In this document: one piece after another, positions 1 to 12,700 of the stretch | Layout of the letters: every line of letters begins with the position of its first letter | Numbering within the stretch: position 1 is the stretch's first letter | Source of the DNA: Didymodactylos carnosus | Taxonomy: Eukaryota > Rotifera > Eurotatoria > Philodinida > Philodinidae | NCBI GenBank assembly: GCA_905250885.1 | Contig: CAJNOQ010000713.1 | Coordinates: 1 to 42,648 of the forward strand | Reading direction: 5' to 3' | DNA: 42,648 nt | Translations under genes and position numbers: made by a program | The notes under the pieces: generated by a model | Databases searched by the model: none | The model's input: only the letters and a program-made list of their open reading frames with translations | What the model was told of the DNA's origin: nothing

Positions 1-543
1 ACCATAGAATGGATTTTTTCCATCCGGGCAATTTTTAAATATTGCAACTGGTTTATCTTTGTCCTGAAATGAAATTTTTAACATAATACAATAATCATTG
101 TTCTCTAATAATTCTTACCATATCGTATGATGATTCAAAAGCTGTATTTGATGAGAAATGACTAAGTAATTCTCCTAATAAATCGTCATCTACTGTCACT
201 ATAACAAAGAAATTAATCACACGAGAAAATTATTCGATAGAATATCGCGTACAATTTTGAAATGCGTCAATTGATGTCGTATTGTAATCACGTAAACGAC
301 TATATTGTTCGAATAAACTTTCGTTTAATGATTCAGCTATTTGATCTGGTATTCTAAATAAGAACATGAAACTACATGATTGCCACGACAAAAACAAAAA
401 TGACTTTACTGATCTGTTGCTTTCCATTCGTAAACTTTTCCTAACAATTGTCGATAATATTGGGCACAAACATCTTTATTACTTTCTTCCTTCTCGATAC
501 AATTTGTTACATAAAGCCATCGCTGAATATCAGATTCATCCAT
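1..543 (-). CDS. Unrecognised protein, N-terminal part (gene runs off the window start)
   Basis: I do not recognise this protein. Four exons join in frame on the minus strand: 543-410, 353-253, 198-119 and 63-1, separated by introns of 54-56 bp with GT and AG borders. The start is the ATG at 543, giving MDESDIQRWLYV. The 126 residues visible are acidic and probably helical, with no signal peptide and no membrane segment. The last visible piece is DKDKPVAIFKNCPDGKNPFYG minus its ends, i.e. a short Cys/Gly/Pro-containing stretch after the helices. The frame is kept across all three junctions (134, 101, 80 nt), which is strong evidence for a real gene. The C-terminal part lies outside the window, so function cannot be assigned. 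The overlapping open frame on the plus strand is a shadow. Confidence 0.7.
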
Positions 544-1868
544 CGGAAATGAAAAGGAAAATCGATCATTTAATCACGATAAGATGTTTATTCACTGTAG
601 AGAACTATATCGAGTCGTTTCTCAATTCTTAGCTGTTTTAGTTTGTGAGAACCTTCCATAGATAATACGCTTTCTTTTCTCATCAAAAAAAGAGCAATTC
701 TAGATAAACTTTTCGTAACTAAGATCTTAAGTGTTTAGACTTTATTTTTTAAAAGGACTTGAATCACGTACAATCTTGATTTTTTTAACACTTTTTTCAA
801 GGGCATTCGGATATCTAAATCTCCATTGATAAAAGTTTTGCTAGAGACGATTTATGATTATAGTAGAGTTTATTTTCCTTTTTGGATTTACCGGAACTGT
901 CTCTGTTGCTGTCGATGAGATATACAACTATTTATATCTACAATCAATCATATTGTATAAATTTTTAATGACAAGATCGGCAAACGGTAATGCTTGTTGT
1001 TATAATTGATTATTTTTCAATCAGATTCATACTATTCTGTTCTCGCGTTGATATCTTCTAGTCTACTATTATTCACCGGTAAAACTTCGTTGATATTCAG
1101 ATTTCATCGTTAACAAATATGATATAGACAGAACCTGGTGAGTGAAGGATTTTTCTATTTAGCATGGTTGAAAATAGTTCATGTTTAGCTTAATTCAAAT
1201 AGTTCCTTTCATAAGTGTACCATTCTTTCAAGTTAAACATTATTTTCGATTGAAAAATTGCTTGATATTCAACATGAGTTTCGTTCTCTTCAACCCAACT
1301 CTCTTTCGTTCTTCTTCTTTTTCAACTCTAATATCTCATTTGATTTGAAACATAACGGTTTCGGTTGTTTGTGAACAAACTCAGCTGTATTGCCATCTGG
1401 CAAAATTTCTATAAAGCTCACATATTCGAACAAAATGAATGACATCTTCGTCAATGCTCGTGTGATATGAAAAATAATATCTTAGATATGAGATGATAGT
1501 AAATCTATTAGTTCTCGATTTTTAGTTAACATTCATAACAATTTCACAATAAATCACAAGACAGAAGACTAAAAAACAATTTTACAACAGCACCTGTCTT
1601 TCTTCGATGGTAACGAACGTACTTTTTCGTATCAAACTGTCATTTAAGCAACAAATATCTTTTTTTTATTTTGGAAACGAACAAAAATTCTTGATTTTTT
1701 GTTTAAAACAAAGCAAAACAAAGAAAGAAATAAAAACAAAACATTTTACAGAACAATTATTTTTTTGTTCCGTTAATTTTGTTCAAAAAAAGAAGAAAGA
1801 CATGAACAAAAAGAAAAAGTTTAATAACGACAAAGAATTGTTTAATGTTTGCTATTGTTATTTATTAA
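544..1868. other. Intergenic spacer
   Basis: AT-rich spacer between the 5' end of the gene at 1-543 and the 3' end of PSMB2. No convincing exon, RNA gene or repeat was seen. A plus-strand open frame at 1607-1984 is A/T-rich, lysine/phenylalanine-biased and runs into the PSMB2 3' exon in antisense, so it is not called. Confidence 0.5.
1861..1866 (-). other. Polyadenylation signal of PSMB2
   Basis: AATAAA on the minus strand begins about two bases after the PSMB2 stop codon. Such closeness implies a very short 3' untranslated region. Confidence 0.4.
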
Positions 1869-2812
1869 CTAGGTATGAATATCCATCATATCAGCTGATG
1901 TTAACAAATCCGCTTCGCCTGGTTTTTGAACTTGAATTTTATCCGGATACATATTGTCCAATACTTGTATACCATCTTTATTAATAACACGTACAAATAC
2001 ACAATGTGGATATGCAGCCATACGTTTACCTAAACGACATGCTCACATATAGAATAAAGACTCATTGAAATATCCAAGCAACGAGCAAATAGGAAGACCG
2101 ATCACTCAATCTATGTAAGTCACAGTTCAAATTTCTTGTACTAAACCTAGTGTCAAACATTTTCATCAAGCTTTGTCCTATTCCCTATTAGCCTAAGCAC
2201 TTGTCTTTTTTTCTGTCATACGAACATACCCAACTCATTGACAATTATTTGTAACATATGTAAACCTTCTTCTAATGTCATATTTTCTTTCCATAGTTTA
2301 TCACCAACTCCTAATGCAAAAAATTGACAAAATCCATGTGCAACAACATTGGCTGATATCATGGCACCCAAATAATCGATCGCAAATAATTGTGCTTTTT
2401 GTTGATCACTATCGTTTGTGCTAAAACCACCAATTATTAAATTGGCTAAATATGAATTTCGTGAACGTAATGAATATGCCATTTCATGTCGAGTAAAATT
2501 TGCACATGCATACGGAGATAATTCAATGCCATTAATCATTTTATACAACTGAATATTTTTGCCGACATATTCAGCAAATTGAACAACGTCACCAGGTTCA
2601 CCGGCTACAAAAAAAAAGAAAAATCATAAACAATATTCTATAGTTGAAAAGCTATTTTTTTAATTACAAGCTAACATAGCACAATGTTCGGATAATTTAA
2701 ATAAACGATTTGTATCAAATTTCATATTTAAAATGCCATATTTTGTCGTGTTTGCATCTTGAGCTAATAATATGAAATCTTTACCACGTATGCCAATGAT
2801 TGATTCAACCAT
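1869..2812 (-). CDS. PSMB2: Proteasome subunit beta type-2
   Basis: Non-catalytic beta subunit (beta-4 position) of the 20S core proteasome in cytosol and nucleus. Three exons (2812-2668, 2604-2230, 2029-1869) join in frame to 226 residues. Family landmarks are the N-terminal MVESIIGIRGKDF, matching the (Y/S)LIGIxGxD start of PSMB2, which has no catalytic Thr1 propeptide; GEPGDVVQFAEYVGKNIQLY; NGIELSPYACANFTR; SLRSRNSYLANLIIGG; and VRVINKDGIQVLDN near the C-terminus. The animal family is about 200 residues; this one has roughly 25 extra C-terminal residues (after LDNMYPDK) ending in DMMDIHT. Introns of 63 and 200 bp have GT-AG borders. Assignment is by family motifs and length; I am confident of the subunit class. 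Confidence 0.93.
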
Positions 2813-4072
2813 GATCAGATAAAAATATTTAGATTATTTTTAGATCGATACGTGAAAATATACAAAAGTCTATAACAATGAAAAATACAGAAGAGAAAAC
2901 TTATGTTTGAGCAAAGTCTTGAACAAAACAATATTAGTTGATGTAGATAATTTGTTAAAAATCTTTGAGAGATTCATATTACTCTAGTAGTCGAAGACCA
3001 AATGATACATTAACAAAAATATTATTTTTGTCGGTTAACTTCTTGAAAAACAGTACTATGAACTTCGTTATACGAAGATTACAAAAGCGCAAAAGAACAT
3101 TTTACTGGTTCACACCTAAATGAAACTAATAAATCCAAAACAGTATCATCAGAATTTAATGAAACAGTATGCAAATTTATCGCTTGGCTGTTAGATCTTA
3201 GAAACCTAGATTCAATACGAAAAATAAGAAACATTTCATTTAATCGAGCAATTATGCAGAAAAAGTCAACAATCGTTGACTTTTAGAACAATGACATAAT
3301 CGAAGTACATTCTATACTCTAAGCTAATACTTTTTCATTTCTATAGCTGGTCGAATTTAGTTCATAATATTTTGAGTGCTGCAAGCGCAAAGAAAGAAAG
3401 TTGACGACTTCGGATGTGCGATCGAACTATGCAGCCGTTTGGCATAGACTGTTAGAGAGATGAGCGAATGGAAAACTGGAAGAAAAAGAATACTAAACTT
3501 TATGAATTTGGAAACTAAAATATGAAAAACTTCATATTTTATATATAAACATTAAACACATAACCTGCAAAAATAACGTATAACAATGACGTACTAAATT
3601 GCTAATTGATACTATGTTAAACTTCAAATGAGATTATGTATTTCTAAACAACTTTTTCTCGCTCAAATGGAACGATAATAGAGTTGCTTGTGAGAGTACT
3701 GAAAGAGTTATGCTTTTATGGTAAATTCAAATCTACGAACAGAAAAATGATTTCTCTCTCTTTAAGGCTTTCGAAATCAAGTCAACAAAAAGTCTATTCA
3801 CATGGGTCTGTTGAAGTCACTTCGGCTGACCGAAAAGCTATTAAATCTGTACAAGAGAAATTTGGTGACGTAAATCAACAGATATAAAGTGAGAAATTTT
3901 TTTTATTACACCTCATACAATCTCCATTTAGACAAAGATAATTATGTTCCTAGATATTTAATTCAGCCAAAACTAGAAAATTACAAAAGGTTTTTAACAT
4001 GAAAAATATGGCTTGGGAGAGGGCTCGCATTCAAAAGAAACAATGGATACTAACATACACATACACAAAAAA
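2813..4072. other. Intergenic spacer
   Basis: AT-rich spacer between divergent regions of PSMB2 and the Tim8-like gene (both minus strand, so it holds the PSMB2 promoter side and the Tim8 3' side). A 67-codon plus-strand open frame at 3684-3887 was seen but has no recognisable domain or start context. Nothing else is supported. Confidence 0.4.
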
Positions 4073-4513
4073 TCACCAGAATTTCCAACTACTTTTTTTC
4101 TGTCCATCCTGTGTTGATGAGTTTTGATAAGAATTGTTACTATCATATGAAAACGAAGATGTTGAATCACTTGGACTACTAAATTCTGATTTTACACCGA
4201 ATGTGGGTTGTCCCATGGAAAAATCTCGAGATGAAAATTCATCACTAGAAATTTTACCCATTCTTGCTTGAGCTGCAGCGCCTTCTTGACCCAATTTATT
4301 TATAATATAATTTGATGAATCAATAAAACGTTCAACACAATTTTGTAAACATGTTTCTGTTTTACCATCAAGCCGAGAGGAAACAGATGGTGTACATAAT
4401 TCCCAACATTGTTCGGTTAAGGTATGTACAACAGTTTGAAACCGTTGTTTTTGATTTTCTTGTTCGATAAATGAAGCTAACTGAGGATCACCACTAATAC
4501 TGGCATCGGCCAT
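4073..4513 (-). CDS. TIMM8: Mitochondrial import inner membrane translocase subunit Tim8-like
   Basis: Small Tim chaperone of the intermembrane space, which with Tim13 escorts hydrophobic precursors to the TIM22 or SAM machineries. A single intronless frame of 146 residues starts at the ATG at 4513. The twin CX3C motif is present: C36-WEL-C40 and C55-LQN-C59, spaced by 14 residues, followed by VERFIDSSNYIINKLGQ, the Tim8-type second helix (VERFIDTS). The normal family length is about 90-100 residues. Here residues ~85-146 form a Ser/Phe/Asn-rich low-complexity tail ending KKSSWKFW, which is unusual. The tail has the same frame and no stop, so it appears genuine. Tim13 is the next-best family, but the C-terminal helix favours Tim8. 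Confidence 0.9.
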   Translation of the reverse strand: MADASISGDPQLASFIEQENQKQRFQTVVHTLTEQCWELCTPSVSSRLDGKTETCLQNCVERFIDSSNYIINKLGQEGAAAQARMGKISSDEFSSRDFSMGQPTFGVKSEFSSPSDSTSSFSYDSNNSYQNSSTQDGQKKSSWKFW

Positions 4514-5273
4514 TATCAGGAAAAATATATGTATCTAAAAAAATACGTTAATTTAACAACGTATATCAGAATAAGTTTGACCAGTGTTACAATGGTGAGC
4601 ATTATGCACTTCAGTTTACGCATATACTGTCTTTGTAATATTATCTAATGCAGAGGTTAAGTTTTCAGACCACATAGCTAACTAAAAGATGTAAACTACG
4701 TATGCTTATGTAAACTTATATGTAACTTTTTCATTATGTAAATTGAATATTGATACACATTGAATTTACTATTTATAAGCAGAACTGTTAGCTTTACGAA
4801 TTCAGTTCTATTTAATAATCACGATGATGTTGCTCACTTGTTTGCTTTATCAGACATCTATAAAAAGGTCATTATTAAATCAGTTGAAAATACACAAACA
4901 TCAAAATAATTTGAAAAAACTGTGTCATATTCGATAAGATGACAGTTAAATCATCTACAGAAAGTTTTCGATAATCATTATGTTTATTGATTATCATTTC
5001 TTATGATAACAAGAAACTGACGTTATCTGCCCTCGTCGTCAATAAATGAACGTTTTACGAACAACTGTAGTTTTGAGAGTATCTGACCATTATCAACATG
5101 AATATGGATTGTCAATGTATCACCAGTTTTAAATAAATATCGTTACCATTCGTTCCTGTAACCAACAAAAAATATCTGTGAGTAAATATTCCAAATCATT
5201 AACAAAATCTTTCTTGAACATAACCATTCTACACGAGTTAAACAACTCTTAATAAATCGTGAACTTACAATCC
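4514..5273. other. Intergenic spacer upstream of Tim8-like gene
   Basis: Promoter side of the Tim8-like gene. AT-rich; I see no exon, RNA gene or repeat here. Confidence 0.4.
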
Positions 5274-5762
5274 CTAATTTTGTATAAATTCTAATAAATT
5301 TTCATGATAGAATTCTAAATATATTAATTCTGATGAAAAACAAACAGATTCGCTGTTCAATTCTTTATTCTTGATTATTTCTACAGAAATAAAGATATTA
5401 AAATTTCTTTATTGTTTCTTTTTGTATTTCTAATAATTCACTACGAGATGGATGCTTGAATTGTTCTGATGTGCTTATTCACCTAATGAATGTTTACCAA
5501 TACTATCTGATTGCATAATTTTTCTTTCTTTTAAAAGAAAATAGCACGAGCATATTCTGAAATAGACGAAATATATTAAATAGCCGTTGTTCATGCATTA
5601 TGGCAGAAGATATCAAAAACTTTCTTCTGTACTGCCAGGATTAATAACAAATAATCAGTTAATTGCTTGTATGAAACGATGATCACCTAGTTTTCTGTTA
5701 ATCACATATTTTTGTACAGGTTCACTGCAATCTACGTCTACCATTCCACATATAGAGAAAGC
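5274..5762 (-). pseudogene. Decayed coding fragments, unrecognised
   Basis: On the minus strand several stretches have protein-like composition but are broken. From an acceptor-like AG at ~5763 a frame reads GMVDVDCSEPVQKYVINRK then KLGDHRFIQAIN, meets TGA, and continues in the same frame as LFVINPGSTEESF before a second stop. Further along come EYARAIFF, then SEQFKHPSRSELLEIQ, each in a different frame, and finally after an AG at ~5391 a clean piece with LNSESVCFSSELIYLEF ending at the stop at 5274. This looks like an old gene with stops and frameshifts, but an undetected set of tiny exons cannot be excluded. Family unknown. Confidence 0.3.
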
Positions 5763-6733
5763 TGATGTAAAAAAAGGAGGGGTACGAATTAACAAGTGCT
5801 TGGTGCTTCTGATAACAGACGAAATAGGCGAACGTATATTTTCTATAGTAGAAAAGTGGTTGATTATTAAGAGAATTTGTGTATCACCTTGCTACTATTA
5901 AAATTTATGAAATTCTCTTTCTCTGTCGCAGTTCAATAGTTATTTTGTTTTAGTCAAAGGCAAACGATTTTGATGATATTTAACATCGACGCTTTCAAGC
6001 ACTCACCAATGACATAACAAAAACATAGGTTCACGTAACCCTCTATACCTTGTTAGACATTTCAAGAATAGAATAGGGTCTTTGTTAATATACGAAGTCG
6101 GATAAATTATATAAGAAATATACCTTGTTAGAAAATAAAAAGTTCATCTTTCGCTAACAGATTAGATCCAACTCATCGAAGCAATCTTATATCTTCTTTA
6201 GCGTAGGGAGAACAAAAAAAAACTTGTGTGGTTTCTTAATATTGAATTATACGCATATATTTATTTTTAACCTGTACAGAAAAACCAACAAGTGAAATAA
6301 AACAAAAGCGAAACAGTCATCATCAGAATGATTTAAAATACAAAGTACACGAGAAGTGAACAAAATATAGTATCTTGAGAATAATTTTAAATGTTATGTA
6401 CAGTGATTGGCGATATACCCAGGAGAAAACTAAGCAATATCAGCCACTTTTCATTCAGAAAGAGTATAATGTATTTGTGTCAAATAGATAAAGAAAAAAA
6501 GTAAAAGAAAAAAAAAAAGAATAACAATAAAAGAAAAACACTGTTGACTGAACGAGAAGAAGAAAGAGCTATTTGTCGAAAAATTGAATTAAATTGTTGA
6601 TTCTGTTGGGATTTCCTTGTTTAAATGCACGAATTGAATCCTAGAAGAAGAAAAAAATAGATAAAACCGATTAATAACCAAGAAGAGCGATTATACGTCA
6701 TTTATGTTTAATAGATAGAAACGAAAAAAGAGT
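5763..6733. other. Intergenic spacer
   Basis: AT-rich spacer including A-rich runs near 6490-6540, downstream (3') of the large minus-strand gene. No feature supported. Confidence 0.4.
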
Positions 6734-9700
6734 TTAAATCATGCCTACTCTTTCATGCATCGACATTGCCGGTGTTGGTTCGCCGACGTACATTGATTTT
6801 CTATTTGAACGATAATCAGTTTGAGCATTTGTTGTTGTTGATAATGTTGAAGATGGTTTATTATTTTCATCCTTGGAATCCGTTCTATACGTTGATAAAC
6901 GACGAGTGTATGATGATGATCGAGGAGAAAAAGAGGTAGGCGTTGTCGATTTAGTATTATTTCTTGGCAGAGGAGGTGAAAGATTAGCGAGAGGTACGAC
7001 ATTGTCAGGAGTTATCACATTCGAAGTAAACTCTGGTACATTTACATCGATTTTGGCAATCTTCTTATGGTCATTATCGATGGGTATTGATTGCTGGTGA
7101 AAAGGTGCATCAAAACTATTATCCTGTTTTTCTTTAGTTGAATTACTAAAAATAAAGGAAAATTAGCCAAACTGTTTATTAGAGCGAATTAAAATCTTAC
7201 TATTTGTTTTGTTTTTGTTTGGCAATATCGATCCACGATGGACCATTCGTTGTTATTACATCGTTACTTTTTGTTGCTGTTGAAGCGGTTAATATATCTG
7301 ATTTTGCTTGTACTCCACTAACTGTTTTTCGTCGGTTATTTATTCGTTGTTCAATAGAATTTGTTTTTTCTACACTTAATTTTGCTGATAACGGTGGTTC
7401 TAATAATGCTTCTTCGTCTTTCGGTACTTGTTGTTCAGGTGATGGTGTTTGACGTCGATCATATTTAGCCTCCAACTCGTTTAAAATCATTTGTGCTGTT
7501 TTTTCCTCATGGCCATTTTCTTTGGTTATTTCTTCTTGTTTTGGTGTCACTCTTCTAATTGAACGTTGTTTTTGTAATTTACTCCAAACATTTTCAAATT
7601 CATTCTGTTGTTTATCCGATGATACGTGAATTGTTGTTGGACGTTTTTGCCGAATGCTGCCAAGATCATGATCACGGATTTGCACAGAAGATAGTGACGT
7701 CAAATTATCATTGTTGACTAACGGCGGTTGAACAATATACTCTTGTAGTGGTTTATTTGAATCTTTTGAACTACGACGAAATACATCTAAATTATCATAT
7801 ATATGTTCAATGGACGGTGATCGATGAACTTTGGGTGTTGGTGGTAGTGCAGCTGAAGAAAATGTCGTTGTCACAATTGTCGCCTTTGTCAGTGGTTGTT
7901 CACTCTGCTGCAGTTGTTGCTCATTACGATGACGAATGTTATCACGATACGGACGAGAAGAATCTACACAAACAAAAACCTCAGATAATGATTTAATAAT
8001 CTGATAGCGAAGACGTACTTTTATATTCATTAATTTGAGTGTTATTCATTAATTCTTTATCCAAATCCAGTTCAACATAATCTTGTTTTGACTTAATCAC
8101 TGGTTGTGGTACTGACATAAAAGTTTTTAGACTATCATCATTTGTATTCGTTAAATCTGCGGGACTAGATTTTTTAAAATTATTATTCGTATTTTCATCT
8201 TCAGTTTTATACAGATCAGACCGACTTTCACGAGAAGGTATAAATTTCGCTGTTGAAAATTGTTCATGTGTTGCTGGTGATTGATGATAGAGTGATTGTG
8301 CTGTTAACTGTTGGAGAAGAGATGGTGGATTCGATGTAGAGGATTGAACAGTGTCTATAGTTGGACGTTTAAAACTAACAGAACGTTGGATAGCTGGTGA
8401 CGGTTGAGGATTTACTAGAGATGTGAAGGGTGTTGCTGATGATGAAGATAATAATAAGACGTTGTCAGCTGAACGATCACGACGAGTGGATAAACGAAGT
8501 TTTGCTCGAGCTTTATCAATATCAGTCAAATTAACGAGTGGTATTAAAGGAGTTTTCAAGGTGGATGATGAAATATCCTACAAAAATAAATAAATAAATG
8601 AAACTTAGCTTATTTTTAACTAACATTTCAACTTACTTCATTTCTTTGTTTGTCAATAATGGATGATTTTCCCAGAATTTCAGGATAGCTCTGTTGCTTT
8701 GATAAACTTTCACGTGAAGATAATAATAATGGATGTTGTCGTTGTTTCTCATCATTAATATTCAACTCTTCTGGTGTAGATGAAAGAACTAAAATAAAGA
8801 ATAAAAAGAAAAGATGATCTATCTATCGAACAACAAATATTGAAAAAACATAGTCCACTAAAAACACACAACCTTCACATTCTTATCTACCATCAAGAAT
8901 GTTTTATTTAACGTGTAATTAATAATAAATAACAAAAATGATTTTTGAAAGATAAAGTATTATAAACTTTGAATAGTAGCGGAAGCATCTGAAGAAAATA
9001 AAGTACAGAAGCCAATTTTAAGCGAAATCTATCTCCGATGTTTCCAGATTACTCTTAAGTCCGAGTTTGCAGAGAAAATGTTTCTGCACATTTCTCAGTA
9101 TAGCCGAGCTTGAGGAATCTCACTGAAAATTTTTTATTGTGATTTTTGTGACAGCATGTCAAATACATTAGGCAATAATAGGCAATGAAAAACTGTACAG
9201 AACGGTATATGACTCGTCTTTAGTAATCAGTCGAGCATAGGGAAAAAATCAGTAATCAGTTGGCTATACTGAGAAATGTACAGAAACATTTTCTCTACAA
9301 AGTTGGACTTAAAAGTAACCTGACATCGGAGACAGATTTTGCTTAAAATTGGCCCCTGTCCTTTATATGTTGTAAATTGGGTCGCTATTGATCAATATTA
9401 ACTCACTGAAACATTTATTTATGATGTGATTCTGAAGCCTGAATTTAAAGGTAATAAATCATACGATATTTTTAAATTTATGTGTTGTTTTGAATATATC
9501 GGTAAACAGTTCATCATTACCATCATCATTATTGTTCTGATCTTTAATAGACAAATTTACACATATTCACAACAAACAGCAGCATACTTTGAATTTTTTA
9601 TTTTTTTTAAAAGTAGTAACAGCAGCGTGTGAATGTTGTACATTCCACTAATTGTCAAGAGCGCGTGCATCACATCAATACCTGTTGTAGATTTTTCCGA

Positions 9701-12700
9701 ATGAATCAATTTTGAACGATTAGGTAATGTTTGTGATTTTGTATTTGGTTTTGTCGTTGTTAAATATGTATTATAACGTGAAATATCTAACGGTTTAGAT
9801 GCTACTAAAACACACTCTATCACACGTTCACTCATACCATGCTCTTAGTTTTTACTTTTATCTATCGAAAAGCAGTTTAATTTGTGTTATATATATACAT
9901 ACCAACTGATCGAAATAAATCCTGTTCGTTTTCATCCCGTTCACCGAGTGTACTCAACTAAAAAGACAGATAGCACAAATAATAAGAATATTTAGAATAT
10001 CTTGTCAATCTAATGACTATTCTCCGACATTTACTAACTCGTTGTTTAGTCGATTTTCTTCTTGTATTTTTTACTGATATTCTATCACGTGCTGCTGAAT
10101 TTTCTAATCGTTCACATGTTTGTGTTACAGTATTAAATGGAGCTTAACAGAGTAAAAATCAATCTAAAAATGATTACCATTCTATGAACAATTTTGTACT
10201 CACATTCATCTGATTCTCGATGCATTCGCATACTACTAATAAATGACTCCTAAATAAGAATGAAAAATAATGACGTTTTTGATTTTCACATGGGAAAAAC
10301 TTACATGATCCATTTCTTTAACGGATGCGTATGAACTACTACCCGACGATGCCTTAAATTAAAATAAAATATAAAGTTAGCAGATATATACTAAAAACAG
10401 TGGTAAAGTCAAGTATTTCGAGCCTTTTTCATCTCTCCAAGTTAATTTTTTATCAGAGAGTCGATGCTTACTGTTAAATACTTTTATGGATTTATCCGTC
10501 AAAAATATCTATCAATTTTCAACAGGTGTTTTCATTCTTTTTTCCTATACGTGCATTGATGTATACATGATACAACTGGAATCTACGTCATACTTATCGT
10601 TACTCTTTTTTTTTCTTTCCAAATTTTAATTTTAAAATTATCTACATATCTATCACATGTAAGCATAGTTTTTTTTCTCTCTCGTCTTTTTTTTTCGAAA
10701 ATTAATCGGTACACTTAACTTTAACAATAATGGATCTATATAATATTAACTATTCGAACAACACTAAAAAGCAGTTCTTCTTTTTCGTTTGTTCTGAGTG
10801 CACGCACAGTGTGAAAGAAAAGAAACAAAACAAACTTTATGTAATATGAAATTTTTTTTTGGCAATTTATACTCAGTATTAAAGTCAGAAAAATCTTTAC
10901 CATTGCCGAGTTGATCGTCCATTTGAGAGTCAAATTAAGGAACTTTGTTCTATTCATTAGAATAAAGGCAAAAGTTTATGACAATCGTGCAAAAAGTAGA
11001 GATACGATCTAATATTGTGCCCATAACATTTTCTGACATTAATTTTTTGCCATTATCTGTGAGCATTAAAACTCCAATACAACTCATTTGCATTTACTTT
11101 GAGGATATGTCAATAACTACAAGAATTACTCATATGATCAATAAATAGGATTCTACATCTTACAAAGGCTATGTGTAAACGCATAAGAAAAACGATGCAC
11201 AATTCATTAATACATGTTATTACAAAAACCTTTCTTGTCCACGTTCTAGAGAGAAAATTGATTGCTCTGTGAATGAGCACTATTTCTCACTCACTCAAAC
11301 GAGTTCATATTTCCAACCTTTCCACACAGTATAAAGGAGATGTACGATTCTTTTAATTTCTTTTGATAACAACAAAATGAAGAATATTGTTTTTCTTCAT
11401 GCTTCTTTTTATTACATATTGTGGAATAAAATGAAAGCATACGCGTTTATTAGTCATCTCGTAGTTTAGTGGTGCATAGTTCGAGAAAAATGAAAAAAAA
11501 TGTTTAAATTTTTTCGTTCTTTTATCACTTTCATATCAAAAATCGCATAAGCTATAGTAGAGTTCATTCATTCTTGATAATAAACACACCTAAAAGTGTG
11601 TCAATATTTCACATGTATGTAAGTGCATGTGGATTCAACACACAAATAATATATATATATATATATATTCTGCCATCATAGTTTAACAAATGTGTCAAAT
11701 AGCTTGAATGATTCAGTAGATCAAAATTGATTCATCTCTTCTTCTTTTCTTTACCACATTTTTTTAATCTGTATAGAGGAAAACTCAATCCAAAAAGATG
11801 AATTATTCGTTGTTTTTTTAACATTCTCGTATTTTATTGAGGCATGTCACCTTCAGATTACATTAGTCTTTTGAATTATGAAAAAGTAAAAATAGAAAAA
11901 AAAATGAACTCCACCTACTTGAGACCTTGGAGGTTTTTTCGGAATATTGATTGGAGATGTGTTAGATTGTACGGGTAATGTTGATGATGAAAGGGAGATA
12001 GAAGAAACAGGTAATATTTGAGGATCATATTTAACACGTATTCGATGATTGCTTGATGTAAACTTTTCAACCTAAAATAATTGTTTAAAACACTATTAGT
12101 ATAATCATTGTAGAAACAAACTATAGTCATCCTTCTATTTCTTTCGCTTCACAAATATCAACTTTTTTTTATTGTTCATGCCACCAATTGATGCCAGAAA
12201 ACAAAAATACATGAGAATTCAAAAGGGTTCTTCCTCTATGGACCTGTCGACAAAGTTATCTGCCTAGATTCTTAATCAAACGCAGTTTTTTTTGTTACAA
12301 ACTTTTGCAGTAGCAATGTTTTTTTCATGTATCCATGGCTATGCCAGAATAAACTGAACTGGGTTATTGATTGAGATATGAAATAGGAGAAATCCACTAA
12401 GATTGAAAGAAATATGAATTTTATGCTTGATAAAACATATTCTGCCTTCTAGGCTATTAGTAACGAATCAACAGTCTCCAAATAAAAAATATTACAACGA
12501 GTTAAACAAAAATATGCATTGATACTGTTTGATTTTATTTGTCTATAAAAATCGTTCACATACTCTTTCCGTTCTACACCTTTGAAAATGTATAATTCAA
12601 ATTCAGGTTTTTTCTGGTCTCTCGTGTTATTTTTATCTTGTACATGCAAACTTCTTTTGTCATTATTATTCTAACCTTTCTATAAGTGTGACAGAAGTAT

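Noticed and set aside
1607..1984. 125-codon plus-strand open frame
   Set aside because: Lys/Phe-rich low complexity from A/T runs, and its 3' part is the antisense of PSMB2 exon 3.
3684..3887. 67-codon plus-strand open frame in the spacer after PSMB2
   Set aside because: No domain, no splice partner and no good start context; the later half looks slightly protein-like but not enough to call.
7204..7996. Plus-strand open frames over the disordered-protein gene
   Set aside because: Shadows of the minus-strand exons, which have phase-consistent splice sites.
11458..11492. tRNA-like A box (TCGTAGTTTAGTGGT) followed by GTTCGA
   Set aside because: The two boxes are only about 8 nt apart and no cloverleaf can be drawn around them.
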